DNA of 59,407 bases from NCBI GenBank assembly GCA_002690925.1, contig NZGD01000302.1, positions 9,542-68,948 of the forward strand, written 5' to 3'. Every line of letters starts with the position of its first letter. The first letter of the stretch is position 1. This DNA is from Rhodopirellula sp. Lineage in GTDB: Bacteria; Planctomycetota; Planctomycetia; Pirellulales; Pirellulaceae. Under the pieces are notes generated by a model. The model made no database searches, was not told the origin of the DNA, and saw only the letters and a list, made by a program, of their open reading frames with translations. A program made the position numbers and the translations under genes. Shown in pieces: positions 1 through 10,622 of this stretch.

Positions 1-3000
1 GCCAAGCCGCCTAGCACGCTGTCATTTTCTTCTGGAAGGTTGATCACTGCCCCCGGCTGGCTCAAGCCGACAGGCGGCGCTTCCTCACCAAAACCAGCAG
101 CAGCAGCATGAGCGGGCACCGTGTCACGCTCACCAGGCTCAGACCAGATTCCAACGCCACGCACATCACTGATCACATTGTGCTCCACAATCACAACGCC
201 CTGTAGACGTTCATAATTGCTGTCCCCAAGTCCATCATGCAGGATAGCGGGGATCAACAACGATCCATCACTGTCAAACGACAGTAATGCCGGGGCAGCA
301 GCAACCGAAGTGATCGGATCAAAACTGCCGGTGCGAACACCGTGCAACGCGACTCGAGCATCAGTCGGGATACCACCGCCATCTTCCGTGCCATCCAATC
401 CGCCTGAAGTAGAAGCTTCGACCTCGATCAGACTTTGTGAATTGATGGCAGCACGAATCACCTCCGCGACCTCTGCAGAGGTTGTCAAACCTGCAATATT
501 CACGAGAGTGTTGCCGAAGGTCACCCCATCGCCCGCAACATCAAATTCAAAACGCTGATTAACAGCTCCATCGCCTAGCACAAACGCATCTTCATCTGAC
601 ACGGATCCGGGCTCTGGAGCCACAAGCGTAACACTTCGATTCTGCCGATCGTTCGTGTCAAAGTCATCTTGCAGTGTGATCACACCGGCACGCGTGGCAA
701 AGTCGGTTCCATGACGAAGCTCCAACTGGTACGCGCCAGCATTGCTGGTCGGAGCACCACGGAAAGTCGTTCCGCGAGCCGCGTCAAAGACCGCTTCCCC
801 ACGTTCAGCGAAACCAATCACGATGTCATCAACGCGAAGACCTTCAGCGGCTGACACCCCGCCCGAAGCGTCGTAATCGATATTCAATTGTATGTTGGTG
901 TGTCCAGCAAAATCACCGAGAGAAAGACGAACTTGCTCCCAATCCCCAGCCGTGAAAGTATGCAGAACACTTCCACCAGGATTTTCATTGCTAGTCACAA
1001 TCAAACGCGCGTCATCGCCGGCCGCTGGTTCGTAAGACCGATTCAAGTAAAGAGTTGGAAGATCCTCAGCTACATAGCCCGCAAGATCGAAAGGTGCACT
1101 TGTAACTGTTGAATCCGCATTGGTTGCGTTCCTTGGGTAGGAGAGCACCTGCGAGCCCGGTCCCGGGGGAGTGGGAGGAACGATATGCGGATCCTCTGGA
1201 GTCATGGAAACATGCAGCGTGTAAGTACCACTTGCAGAACCCGTCGCGGTAGCCCCTGTCTCACTGAAGGCCAGAACCGAGTCCTCTCCCAAGACGCCTA
1301 CCCAATACCTGCCGGGCAACAAAAAGGTCTCGATGAACGGATCAAATACCGAGTTACTGCCAGCACGCCCATCCTCAACTGCGCTGAAACTGACTTCGTC
1401 ATCGCCGCTGAGATCAATGGGGAAAAACGGATCGTAAGGTTCAAGTACGGGCACACGTTGCAACGACTCTGTTGCAATCAGATCAGGATCCTGCTGTGGT
1501 TGTAAAATCACAAGTTTCGTATCAACAGAACCACCAAACAAAGGTGGATTCAGGGGATCGGGCACACCATCAGCAATATCCCAACCGCCATCGACATCAA
1601 GAATCACTCGCGACGGCAGAGCAACATCGAGGATAAAGAAGTCGGCTGCATCATTTTGCAGAAAACCATTGAATGACACATGTGGTATTGAGGTCGACGT
1701 ATTGGAAGATCCCAGAATGTCAACAGGAGGAAAAAGTCGAACGACACTGTCACCAATTTCGTCCTCATCAGCAAGCGACCATTCTTCCTGCTGAAAACTG
1801 CCCAACGTATCGTTAGGAGTCGTCGCTGGATCCGTGCTGACAAAATCTGGTGCATCAAAACCGGCAAGGACAAAGTCTGGTTCAAAGTGAATGATATTGG
1901 CCGGTGGTGGAACAAATGGGGTTCCGACACCCGCAAAGTGGTTCGGTTTTCCATGTCCGAGATCAGTATCGGTGGTGACCACAAACTCGGTTGCAGGCAC
2001 GAAAACAGCTGGATCAAAAAGCTGCAGGACAGCTGGTGGATTCGCGGTACTGTAGCCTTCAGCGGCGACATCTGCACCAATACGATCCTCAGCGATTCGT
2101 CGGATTGAATTAATGGGCTCGCGAACTGCATCCGTCAGTGACTCAGGGAAGATCCCATCCTGAGAAACAGCAACGTAGTAATTACCCTCAGGTAACGACA
2201 CGGGGCCGATGAACGGATCGCCATTGGCGATTGAACCACGCAACAACGATTCGAGGGCAGGATCATTGGCAAGTGGACTGTCCAGATCATCCAGAACATT
2301 GCTGGCACTGCCAAAATACACCAGTTCAGGCAGCGCATTACCATCTGCACGGTCAAAGAAAATACTGACATTGGTGTCGGGACGATTGAACCCGTCTGCG
2401 AAATCAACATCAAAAACTGTGGACTGCAGCCCGGGACCACCGGGTACAAAATCGATCTCAAAGTTGTACAAATCGACATCGGTACCAGCCGAAATCTCGC
2501 CGCCGACACCGATGACCATATTGTGATTATCAACCAGATTGCCGATGTACTGTGGACCCTCAGCAAGCGTGCCTGCAATGAAGAAGTCATTCGTGGCAGG
2601 GAAAGCCAAGATGTCAGCTGACTCATTTTCCTGCACCTCAGCAAGAAGCGGTGAGTCCGACATCAGACCTTGGACTCGAATTCCATTATTGGCGTACTTG
2701 ATATTCGCAAATCGCACCAAACTGCCGGGAAATGCCTGTTCTTCCGTCAATCGCAATTGCATCCGGTATTGGCCACCCGTCAATCCACTTTGAGCGTCGT
2801 CGGGATTCAAAGAAGCACTGCGAATACGAACAAAATAGACGCTGCGAGAATTTGGATCGGATCGGTCACCGGTCAGGGGGAAGTGCAGCCCACCGTCACG
2901 GAGATTGAAGGACCCAAAGTCTTCAAGATTGTTGTAGGAATCACGTTCGACGTATATCTCATCAGACGCCTGCAATGAAGTCGCCAACCCTTCCAGTTCC

Positions 3001-6000
3001 GGACTGAACACGGTGATAGGTGTTGGATTTGTAGCGCTGGTTTCATCCGCACTATTATCACTTCGTGCTAGCACATTGCCTTCTGCATCCAACAACTCAA
3101 CGACTGTATCAAGAGTGAACGATGAGCGGTCAACGTCAACCCACACCTCTGATCCCGGTGATCCGATAAAGCTATAGGTATCGATATCATGATTGCCACT
3201 CAGGTAACCGTCGATCTCGAAACCCAGTCGGCGAACCGTGTCAGCAGTCAAGTTGTCTTTGGCAAGTTCACCCAGAAATTGGGCGTTTGCAGCGGTGCCA
3301 TTCAATCCTGGTGCGGCTTCAGTCAGCAATTCCAACTCAGGCACAACTGCATAGTTGCTGTCATTACTGAACTCGTCGAGAACAATGCCGTTCCAGTCGT
3401 TGGCGACACCGCGAGTAGAAACACCGTCTCCATCGTGATCTGTGAATGAGGAACCGTCTGGCTTCAGACCGGCACCGACACCATCATCATTCATACTTGT
3501 CAGAATCACCGGCGCTCCCGGCATACCAACAACATGAACGGTCCCACCAATTCGATTATCGATTCCCTCCAACGAACCGGTAGCGGTGATACCTGTACCT
3601 GCGGATGCTGCGTTGGGAGATCCTGATCCGATGAACTTAACCACAAGGCTCTCATCGGGGCGACTCAACAGACGCAACCCACCTGAACTGTGTAAATTTC
3701 CGACCGTGATGTTATCGAACAGAAGATGAGCGATATCGGTGTCATCGAACGTGGTTTCTGTCGTAATCGTTCCAGCACGCACTTCCAATCCGGACAGTTG
3801 CAAACCCGAGCTCGTATCATTCAGGTAGCGGTTGAAGCGGATCATCGGCCCGTAATTGTCATCAAGGACGCTAATACGGTCGATTTCACCGGTCTGCCTA
3901 CCGATATCCTGGCGGTAATTCCCCCCCATGGATTCAATATCGATATCAATGATGGACCCACGGTTATCCACAAACGTGTTTCCGACGATGATCGGTTGTG
4001 AACCCCGCACCATGATGGTGGATTCAGTAACGGCTAGGCGACCAAATCGCCCAGCAGGACCAGCGCCATCCTGCCCTTGATCGTTGAACTCGAAGCGGGA
4101 GTTTGTAATGCGTCCCTCGGCCTGCTGAAGTTCCAACGGCAGGAAACCGCGAGCAAGTCCACCGTCCAGCAAACTGATGCCGCCGGCGTAGGACAACTGC
4201 ACATGATCAAAGCTGACATTTGAAGTTGGGCCGGCATAGATTCCAGCCCAGTCCCCACGAACAGGTTCGGCCGGCGGGGATTCCAGATGATTGTCGTTGT
4301 TGGTGTCAAAGGTGCCACCAGCACCGAAGCGATCGTCCAAAGAACTGGTGAACACAATGGGACTCTGCAATTTACCTTCGGCGAGCAGTTGTGTGCCTTG
4401 ACCCATTTCGATTCGTGAACCACGGAGCTTCATGATCACCGCGGGGTCCAAGACCAATGAAGCATCGACACGTCCCCGAATACCATCGAGCGACAGATCC
4501 AACGCTGCATCGCCACCAGCAGAATCATCGGTGAACAATACGGTAGAAGCATCGAGACGCCCCACCAAACGGTAGTCGTCGAGGCCAGCGTCAGATCGGT
4601 ACAAACGCCGCGACACATAGTCACCGCTGCTCGGCACTGCGGGCAACGACGTCAGCTGAATCGCCGAATCGGGATCTGCGACGGTAAAGGTAAACACATC
4701 GGCACTTGCCAAAGACTCAAATCCATTGGCATCCACAAATGTCATTTTGTAGTCATAACTGACCGGTGGATTTGGGGGATCGGGGGCAGGAACGGCAACT
4801 GGCCCCAAAGGTCCGCCAGACAACCGACGCGCCGAGATCAACGCCATTGAAGGTGCAACACCATCTTCGATTGAACCGCCGGGCGATCCTGCAACGACAA
4901 GGTTTTCAGAAACGTAATGAACCAATTCGGTGTCATCGAACCGGGCCGCGACTGTAAATTCCTTGGGGGCTTCAACCGGCGTAGTTGCAACACGGATGAA
5001 TACGGCATTGAGACTGTTATCCAGCAACAGGTTCTGATACATGTCAGGACCCACGCGATCATAGTCAGCAGTGAATGATCCACCTTTCTGAAACTGCGGT
5101 GCCTGATAACTGGTTTCTTCAAAGCTGTTGGGAGCCGCGCTAATTGCTGAGTCAGCACTCAATCTGATTTCGTTGAAGCTGACGGTCGGCCGCATGTCCA
5201 CTATCTGGACGGGATTGACCAATTGCTGAACTGAATCGATCAGAACGTTGCTACCACCGCCGTAACGAATTTCTGCATGGTTGACGGTCTGCAGGAAAAC
5301 ACCGTCATCTTCGAGATCACGGCGTCCCTCAGCGCGATCAACATCGCGGCGATAGATGATGCCACCCCAGTTGCCTGCGGCCGGCTCGGGACTGAATCCT
5401 GATGCATTCGCATCGACATCACGATCACGCATGCTTGTAAAGATAACGCTACCGTCCGCGTATCCATTCACACCGTCGCCTGACTCATCTCCGATCAGAG
5501 CGGTTTCAATTGGGTCTCCGGAAAGACTCAACTGAACGTGTCGTGGGGATCCAAGAATCTGCAGTGCACCCCCACTTCGATCAATCTGGGTCGTACTACT
5601 ACCGACGTTGATATAAGAATTGCGTAGTTTGAAGATCGCGCCCGCATCAATCATGGTGGTCACACCATGGGGCACATTCATGCTACTACCGTCTTCCAAT
5701 GAGCTTCCGCCTACCTCAGCGATTCCGATTTTGTAACTGAAGTTATCCTCTTCAGTCAGCAGGTTGCCGTCCAATCCACCATTACCAACAATCCTCACGA
5801 TGTCGCCAAAGTGGGCTGATCCAAATGCGTTTGGAACGCTTGCATTAGCGATATTGTTGAAGGGCTGCGCCAGAGTTCCATCGGCAGCAGGGCCCGCGTT
5901 CTTGTCGACGAAAAGGGTACGTCCCAGTACGTCAACACCTTGGAAATCTGCAGAAAGGGAGACACTACGATCCCCGGAAAGCGTCAACACCGCTCGATCC

Positions 6001-9000
6001 TGACCCTGGTAAGGCTGCTGCGACGTCAAAGCCGAAACACCAGTCACCGAGGTCTGATTTTCAATGGCGAATCGCAATGCATTGGCGATGCCTAATGCAT
6101 CAGCGACAGGGTCATATTGCACACCGATATTTCCCGGTGTGACATTGGCCAAGTTGGTAACAAATTCGTAGGTGCGAGAGAAGTTGGAACCACCCATGAT
6201 TGTGATGGTCTGACCTTCTTCGATAGTCGAACCGTCACCCTCGAAAACGATCATTCGATCCATAGAGCGTGTTTGGAACCAGAAGTTGTGAACCCCACCC
6301 GGAACACCATCCCCGTCAGCATCAATCGGGGTTCCTGGAACATCGGTTCGCGTTCCATCACGATCACGAATCACATCGGTCTCATCGACCTGCGGTTCAA
6401 ACTTAAGATGCAGATCATAAGCACCCTGTGTCCGACCACCATAACCGCTCCCGGTGATTGTCGGGTCGTATTGATCGTTACCGCTCGCAGCGACACCCAA
6501 GTAGTAGACCCCTTCGCCAAGCGAGGCTCGAATACGCGAGTCTTCACCGAAATAGTCATCATTAACTTGGATGCGGGTCAAACCACCGCCATCGAGCCTC
6601 AACGGAGAGAAGGTCCCCAGATCAACATCGATGATATTGGTCGCCGGATCACCGACCGGGATAGACGCCCGGAAAATGGAACTTGCGAAAGCGTCATCGT
6701 TGATCGCGTCGACAAGATCGCTCGCCAGCACCTCAGTGACATTCACTCCCAAGCGTGGGAAGTCTACAAGAATCCCATTGGAAACATCAACGCCCGACGC
6801 GTCCTGTGCGCGTAGTACGCGAATCTCGGTGTCGCCAACGCTACGGTCCGTCTGCACAAACGTAATTCTTGAACCGTTGCCCTGACGGCCACTCAGCAGG
6901 GAGGTGAAGGTGACGGACAGATCGATCCCCAAGCCGAAATCGGTCGTGATCGAGGCGGTATTTTCTTCGAAAAGAGTCAAGCTGGTGTCGAGGAGACTCG
7001 AATCTGCCAGTCGCTCAGCAAAGGTTTCGGCAGTGAGAGTACCCGTTTGAGTCGGATCATCCAAATCGACTTCGAACCGGTAGAGGTCAATGTCAACACT
7101 GTCCGGGCGATGTACAAACTGCCCATGAAGGACATCGGTATTGCCCGGGAAGACGGGCTCATTGTCACCAAGCACACTGATACTTGCATTTAAGAACCCT
7201 GGATTCATCGCCATGATGGTTGAGGCGGAAAGATCCGAAGCCCGCTCCAAACCGATAAGCAAGCCAATTCCGGCGACCGCTTTACGAGTCAGATCCTCGC
7301 CGTAATCAGTGCCGAGTGTCGCCGATCGGTCGAAAACCATGGCCGGCACAGCAAAGGCAGGGTCAACGCGCACACTCGCGTTCAGAACACCAACGCTTTG
7401 TGGAAAAATCCCACCTGCAGCGTTCAACTCGTTGTCATCACCGAAGGCAAATGTGATGCCCTCGTCAGCGGTTTCGCGGAACTGAATCCCTAATTCGCTA
7501 GCCCAAAGGTTCAGCGCTTCGCGGATCCGAACCTTTTCTTTTTCTGTGATTTGATTCAGGTGCGATACACCACCATTGGTGGCGAAGATTCCCTGAAAGT
7601 TGTAAGCGATTTCAGTGACACCCGCAGTCAAATCTGGACCGAAGTCTGGGTTGACATGACTTACCGTTTCGGTGTGCCCCAAATCATTGTCGCCTCCGAT
7701 TGGCTCAATTAAAAACGGCTGAGCATCAATGGACTCGGAATAGACAATACTCGTCAACTCACCATCGGTGCCGCTGTTGCCAAACACACCGACATTGAGC
7801 GCTGTTTCCAGCGTCTCACCAACAGCAACCAAACTCAATGCTGGTGCACCGATTAGTCGCGAAGGTAGAGGCTGAGTATCATCACCAGCATCCACTGTCA
7901 TCGTGATCAAGGTTGGGACTGCATTCGTGATGGCTGTTTGCAAATCAGCGATTGTCGGAGTGGCTCCGCCGAAATCCACGACAATGGTGTCTGGCCCACC
8001 GACGACTGCTTCCGTCGCAATATTCAAACCGCCGCCACCCGAGTCCTCAAACCTGAGCATCCGCCCAGAGTTGGCCTCACCAACGGCTACGGACTGAAAG
8101 GTCACACGCAAACCCGAGATCCCAAAATCAGTCACCACCAACGGCGCAACACTGCGCTCATCCAATGGGATAATTAAGTCAACACGTTCATCCACTGCCG
8201 TTCCAATTCTTAATCGGAACGTACCACCCTCTAAACCGACGCCAGCATTCAAATCTGCATCGGCGACCAATTCATTAAGGTCATCCGCGAAAATCAGCCG
8301 CGCCGTGTTTGTCGCCTCGTCGTACACAACCTGATCAGGCTTGTAGAACGCGTCGTCAGAGGTGCGCACCGTCTCCTGTGTCAGCAGCAATTGATAGAAA
8401 CGCGGGTTTTCAACGGACCGTAAAGTCGGGTTTCCAGCCTCATCGTCCTCAACAAACAGCGGATCATCATTGAAGTGGACGAGAATCTCATTGCGATTCT
8501 GCTGCAGTGTCCCGTCTGCCAGACGAATCACCGGCTGCGGAACGACTGATTCGATAAGCGCCCCTAACCGCAAATCGAAACGAGTAACGTCGACTCGCTG
8601 CTGCGGATTATCAGTCTGCAATAACTCGCCACGCGTGTTTCTCAGACCAATCAAGCCAGCCGAAGGATCGTCGTAGCCGGTGACTTCGATTTTGTAGAGG
8701 TCATCAACCAGCGTTTCGGAAAATCGAACAACGACTTCGTTTTCCGCATCCTCGCCCAGACTGACAAGACCGGGCACGATAGCGACATCGTCTTCAGTAC
8801 CCAGCACGTTATCCACGCCAGCACGTGTCACCTGCACGGCACTCAGCGTGCTGGGATCAATTTGTTGATCCTCGTCAAATCGGAGGGTCAGAACGCGGGG
8901 CCGCGTCTGAACAATCGAGTTGTCGACAATCAATTCACCCGTGTTCGGCTGAATCCCGACCAACGTCGGACCAGCGTCACCAGCGAGCAATTGCCTCGCT

Positions 9001-9146
9001 TCAAGTGTTTCGAGGATATTTTGGCGACGCTTTTTGTGCGTCTGCCTTCTTGTCTTGGCTTTGTGCTCAGGCGAACGATCAGAATCTGCACCGCGGAGGG
9101 CACTCAGGTTGAACGTCGAGGAGTTATTTCGCTTACGCGAGGTCAT
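1..9146 (-). CDS. Giant secreted/surface protein with LEPR-XLL-type N-terminus (3' end outside window)
   Basis: The frame is open from an ATG at 9146 to the left edge, at least 3048 codons, so the C-terminus is not seen. A GGAAGG sequence lies about eight bases before the ATG. Residues 1-45 are basic and are followed by LEARQLLA at 48-55, the planctomycete LEPR-XLL type motif of large exported proteins. Around residues 530-650 the sequence follows the outline of an M10 (matrixin/serralysin-like) metalloprotease, but the zinc motif is replaced (see findings). PPC-like segments with DIDLYRFEV and DIDTYSF patterns lie near residues 680 and 1985. A stretch opening with GRTLFVDKNAG near residue 1075 and running to about 1700 looks like a right-handed beta-helix, and another such repeat (NVISDVRGVGIW) is near the left edge. 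Many Asp/Gly-rich loops suggest calcium binding. Its role is unknown; adhesion or matrix binding is an inference. The gene is certain and the domain names are moderate. Confidence 0.9.
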   Translation of the reverse strand, partial: MTSRKRNNSSTFNLSALRGADSDRSPEHKAKTRRQTHKKRRQNILETLEARQLLAGDAGPTLVGIQPNTGELIVDNSIVQTRPRVLTLRFDEDQQIDPSTLSAVQVTRAGVDNVLGTEDDVAIVPGLVSLGEDAENEVVVRFSETLVDDLYKIEVTGYDDPSAGLIGLRNTRGELLQTDNPQQRVDVTRFDLRLGALIESVVPQPVIRLADGTLQQNRNEILVHFNDDPLFVEDDEAGNPTLRSVENPRFYQLLLTQETVRTSDDAFYKPDQVVYDEATNTARLIFADDLNELVADADLNAGVGLEGGTFRLRIGTAVDERVDLIIPLDERSVAPLVVTDFGISGLRVTFQSVAVGEANSGRMLRFEDSGGGGLNIATEAVVGGPDTIVVDFGGATPTIADLQTAITNAVPTLITMTVDAGDDTQPLPSRLIGAPALSLVAVGETLETALNVGVFGNSGTDGELTSIVYSESIDAQPFLIEPIGGDNDLGHTETVSHVNPDFGPDLTAGVTEIAYNFQGIFATNGGVSHLNQITEKEKVRIREALNLWASELGIQFRETADEGITFAFGDDNELNAAGGIFPQSVGVLNASVRVDPAFAVPAMVFDRSATLGTDYGEDLTRKAVAGIGLLIGLERASDLSASTIMAMNPGFLNASISVLGDNEPVFPGNTDVLHGQFVHRPDSVDIDLYRFEVDLDDPTQTGTLTAETFAERLADSSLLDTSLTLFEENTASITTDFGLGIDLSVTFTSLLSGRQGNGSRITFVQTDRSVGDTEIRVLRAQDASGVDVSNGILVDFPRLGVNVTEVLASDLVDAINDDAFASSIFRASIPVGDPATNIIDVDLGTFSPLRLDGGGLTRIQVNDDYFGEDSRIRASLGEGVYYLGVAASGNDQYDPTITGSGYGGRTQGAYDLHLKFEPQVDETDVIRDRDGTRTDVPGTPIDADGDGVPGGVHNFWFQTRSMDRMIVFEGDGSTIEEGQTITIMGGSNFSRTYEFVTNLANVTPGNIGVQYDPVADALGIANALRFAIENQTSVTGVSALTSQQPYQGQDRAVLTLSGDRSVSLSADFQGVDVLGRTLFVDKNAGPAADGTLAQPFNNIANASVPNAFGSAHFGDIVRIVGNGGLDGNLLTEEDNFSYKIGIAEVGGSSLEDGSSMNVPHGVTTMIDAGAIFKLRNSYINVGSSTTQIDRSGGALQILGSPRHVQLSLSGDPIETALIGDESGDGVNGYADGSVIFTSMRDRDVDANASGFSPEPAAGNWGGIIYRRDVDRAEGRRDLEDDGVFLQTVNHAEIRYGGGSNVLIDSVQQLVNPVQIVDMRPTVSFNEIRLSADSAISAAPNSFEETSYQAPQFQKGGSFTADYDRVGPDMYQNLLLDNSLNAVFIRVATTPVEAPKEFTVAARFDDTELVHYVSENLVVAGSPGGSIEDGVAPSMALISARRLSGGPLGPVAVPAPDPPNPPVSYDYKMTFVDANGFESLASADVFTFTVADPDSAIQLTSLPAVPSSGDYVSRRLYRSDAGLDDYRLVGRLDASTVLFTDDSAGGDAALDLSLDGIRGRVDASLVLDPAVIMKLRGSRIEMGQGTQLLAEGKLQSPIVFTSSLDDRFGAGGTFDTNNDNHLESPPAEPVRGDWAGIYAGPTSNVSFDHVQLSYAGGISLLDGGLARGFLPLELQQAEGRITNSRFEFNDQGQDGAGPAGRFGRLAVTESTIMVRGSQPIIVGNTFVDNRGSIIDIDIESMGGNYRQDIGRQTGEIDRISVLDDNYGPMIRFNRYLNDTSSGLQLSGLEVRAGTITTETTFDDTDIAHLLFDNITVGNLHSSGGLRLLSRPDESLVVKFIGSGSPNAASAGTGITATGSLEGIDNRIGGTVHVVGMPGAPVILTSMNDDGVGAGLKPDGSSFTDHDGDGVSTRGVANDWNGIVLDEFSNDSNYAVVPELELLTEAAPGLNGTAANAQFLGELAKDNLTADTVRRLGFEIDGYLSGNHDIDTYSFIGSPGSEVWVDVDRSSFTLDTVVELLDAEGNVLARSDNSADETSATNPTPITVFSPELEGLATSLQASDEIYVERDSYNNLEDFGSFNLRDGGLHFPLTGDRSDPNSRSVYFVRIRSASLNPDDAQSGLTGGQYRMQLRLTEEQAFPGSLVRFANIKYANNGIRVQGLMSDSPLLAEVQENESADILAFPATNDFFIAGTLAEGPQYIGNLVDNHNMVIGVGGEISAGTDVDLYNFEIDFVPGGPGLQSTVFDVDFADGFNRPDTNVSIFFDRADGNALPELVYFGSASNVLDDLDSPLANDPALESLLRGSIANGDPFIGPVSLPEGNYYVAVSQDGIFPESLTDAVREPINSIRRIAEDRIGADVAAEGYSTANPPAVLQLFDPAVFVPATEFVVTTDTDLGHGKPNHFAGVGTPFVPPPANIIHFEPDFVLAGFDAPDFVSTDPATTPNDTLGSFQQEEWSLADEDEIGDSVVRLFPPVDILGSSNTSTSIPHVSFNGFLQNDAADFFILDVALPSRVILDVDGGWDIADGVPDPLNPPLFGGSVDTKLVILQPQQDPDLIATESLQRVPVLEPYDPFFPIDLSGDDEVSFSAVEDGRAGSNSVFDPFIETFLLPGRYWVGVLGEDSVLAFSETGATATGSASGTYTLHVSMTPEDPHIVPPTPPGPGSQVLSYPRNATNADSTVTSAPFDLAGYVAEDLPTLYLNRSYEPAAGDDARLIVTSNENPGGSVLHTFTAGDWEQVRLSLGDFAGHTNIQLNIDYDASGGVSAAEGLRVDDIVIGFAERGEAVFDAARGTTFRGAPTSNAGAYQLELRHGTDFATRAGVITLQDDFDTNDRQNRSVTLVAPEPGSVSDEDAFVLGDGAVNQRFEFDVAGDGVTFGNTLVNIAGLTTSAEVAEVIRAAINSQSLIEVEASTSGGLDGTEDGGGIPTDARVALHGVRTGSFDPITSVAAAPALLSFDSDGSLLIPAILHDGLGDSNYERLQGVVIVEHNVISDVRGVGIWSEPGERDTVPAHAAAAGFGEEAPPVGLSQPGAVINLPEENDSVLGGL

Positions 9147-9620
9147 AGACCGAACCTTCCAGGCGTTGGCGTCTTCGCCGCATAATCGGCGGCAAACACG
9201 ACAGTGATGGGGTTTAGTAGTTGAAAATCAGTCACTATTCGCAAGGGAGCTGGCAATAGGTTACGAGCCATGCGCGACCGACGACGTGACGCCCGTTCCA
9301 TCTTCATGGAATCAGCCGAAACGCAGTCGACGAGTATAGTTAGGCCCAAAAAACCCGCAAACATTTGCCGCTTCTCTCCTTACCACAGGGACAACATCAT
9401 TTGAAATGGCGCCTGATCGTAGCGACAATGCGGGCGATCAATGCAATGCCAATTACGAGCACACCCCTCTACAGAGGTGAAAAGTTCGCACATTCCGTTA
9501 CTGGATGTGGACCATTTGACGGTCGAAAATGAAGAAAGTTCCGTTCAAGCCACGTTCAAACGCTGATTGCAGGCATTCCTGACGGCATTCAGGCAGTTTT
9601 GCCTGACCGTCTGAACAGAA
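9147..9620. other. Intergenic region upstream of the giant gene
   Basis: This stretch separates the giant gene from the MoxR-like gene, both read leftward. It should hold the promoter and 5' leader of the giant gene. The only feature I can point to is the GGAAGG ribosome-binding site just right of 9146. A 73-codon minus frame inside it (9143-9364) has no recognisable protein character and overlaps the giant gene's start, so I do not call it. Confidence 0.5.
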
Positions 9621-10622
9621 CTATTCATCATCTTCCTCATCGTCGTCATCGGCGTCAGGATGCAGCGGATCTTGGGGATCAAAGAATAGATCTGCCAAAC
9701 CGAGCGGCACAGCATCCCCCCCTAAGGTCCGGCGACGGCGTTGCGCCAATTGCTCCAAATCGACCGCTTCCTCACCCAAACACTTCTCTAAAGCCTCCTG
9801 CCACGCCTGATCACGACTAATCGGGTGGCTGGGGTCCTGAATCATTCGTTTGATAGCAAAACGCAACAAATTGATTCCGTCACGCGGTGAAAAATCGAGT
9901 TTCAGCTGGTGGGACTGCTGCAAAAACTCCACCGTCATCGCAAGCATTTCTGGCTCGGCGAACGGTAAGTGGTACTGCAAAATGGACATTTCATCCTGCT
10001 TGTTTGGAAAGCCAACCTCCAAAGTGGGCTGCAAACGGCTGAGGATATAGTCGGGAATCTCGAATGTTGACTCATCCTGATTCATCGTGACGGCAGCCCG
10101 AAACTCACGATCCGCCGGAATGGTGATTCCCGCAACAATCGATTCGACAAGTCGACGCCCATCGAACAGGGGAGCCAAAGAAGCCCACGATTTTTCATTC
10201 ATCCGATTCCCCTCGTCCAGCAGACAGACGCCACCGGAGATCATGGCGGAAACGAGCGGTGAGGCATGATAGGAAATTTCACCTCCCTGACTGAGCACAG
10301 GCGTGACCAGTAAATCTTCGGGGCGGGTATCCGCAGTACATTGATAAATGTACAGCGGTCGTTCCTGAGCTTGGGCTGCGGCAATCGCCAGTTGCGTCTT
10401 ACCAATACCCGGTGAACCGACCAATCGCGGAGTAAGCGGCAAATCGAGATCATCGACCGTGATCCAACATGCAAGCAACTGCATGAGAATCTCTTGCTGC
10501 CCGATCCATTGCCCCGGATAGGTGTAAGGACGGGAGAGTTTCAGTTGGACACCCTCGATTTCGGCGTAGGTTACGGCATTATTCTCTTCGCCGGGTTTCG
10601 AATCGGATTCTCGAGCGTGCAT
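9621..10622 (-). CDS. MoxR-like AAA+ ATPase with acidic tail
   Basis: A 333-residue AAA+ ATPase of the MoxR/AAA_5 kind. Such proteins use ATP hydrolysis to remodel or mature partner proteins. A Walker A motif (GSPGIGKT) lies near residue 55. A Walker B-like segment (GGVCLLDEGNRM) follows, then a sensor-1-like AAVTMNQDE. The C-terminus is a run of Asp/Glu (DADDDDEEDDE). I chose the ATG at 10622. The frame extends to a TTG at 10856, but the added 78 residues look like non-coding translation. No VWA-domain or DUF58 gene, the usual MoxR partners, is adjacent, so it is an orphan here and its client is unknown. Confidence 0.88.
   Translation of the reverse strand: MHARESDSKPGEENNAVTYAEIEGVQLKLSRPYTYPGQWIGQQEILMQLLACWITVDDLDLPLTPRLVGSPGIGKTQLAIAAAQAQERPLYIYQCTADTRPEDLLVTPVLSQGGEISYHASPLVSAMISGGVCLLDEGNRMNEKSWASLAPLFDGRRLVESIVAGITIPADREFRAAVTMNQDESTFEIPDYILSRLQPTLEVGFPNKQDEMSILQYHLPFAEPEMLAMTVEFLQQSHQLKLDFSPRDGINLLRFAIKRMIQDPSHPISRDQAWQEALEKCLGEEAVDLEQLAQRRRRTLGGDAVPLGLADLFFDPQDPLHPDADDDDEEDDE

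Noticed and set aside
217..9112. Many plus-strand and off-phase minus-strand frames of 60-232 codons
   Set aside because: All lie opposite or out of phase with the uninterrupted giant gene, and their sequences look random.
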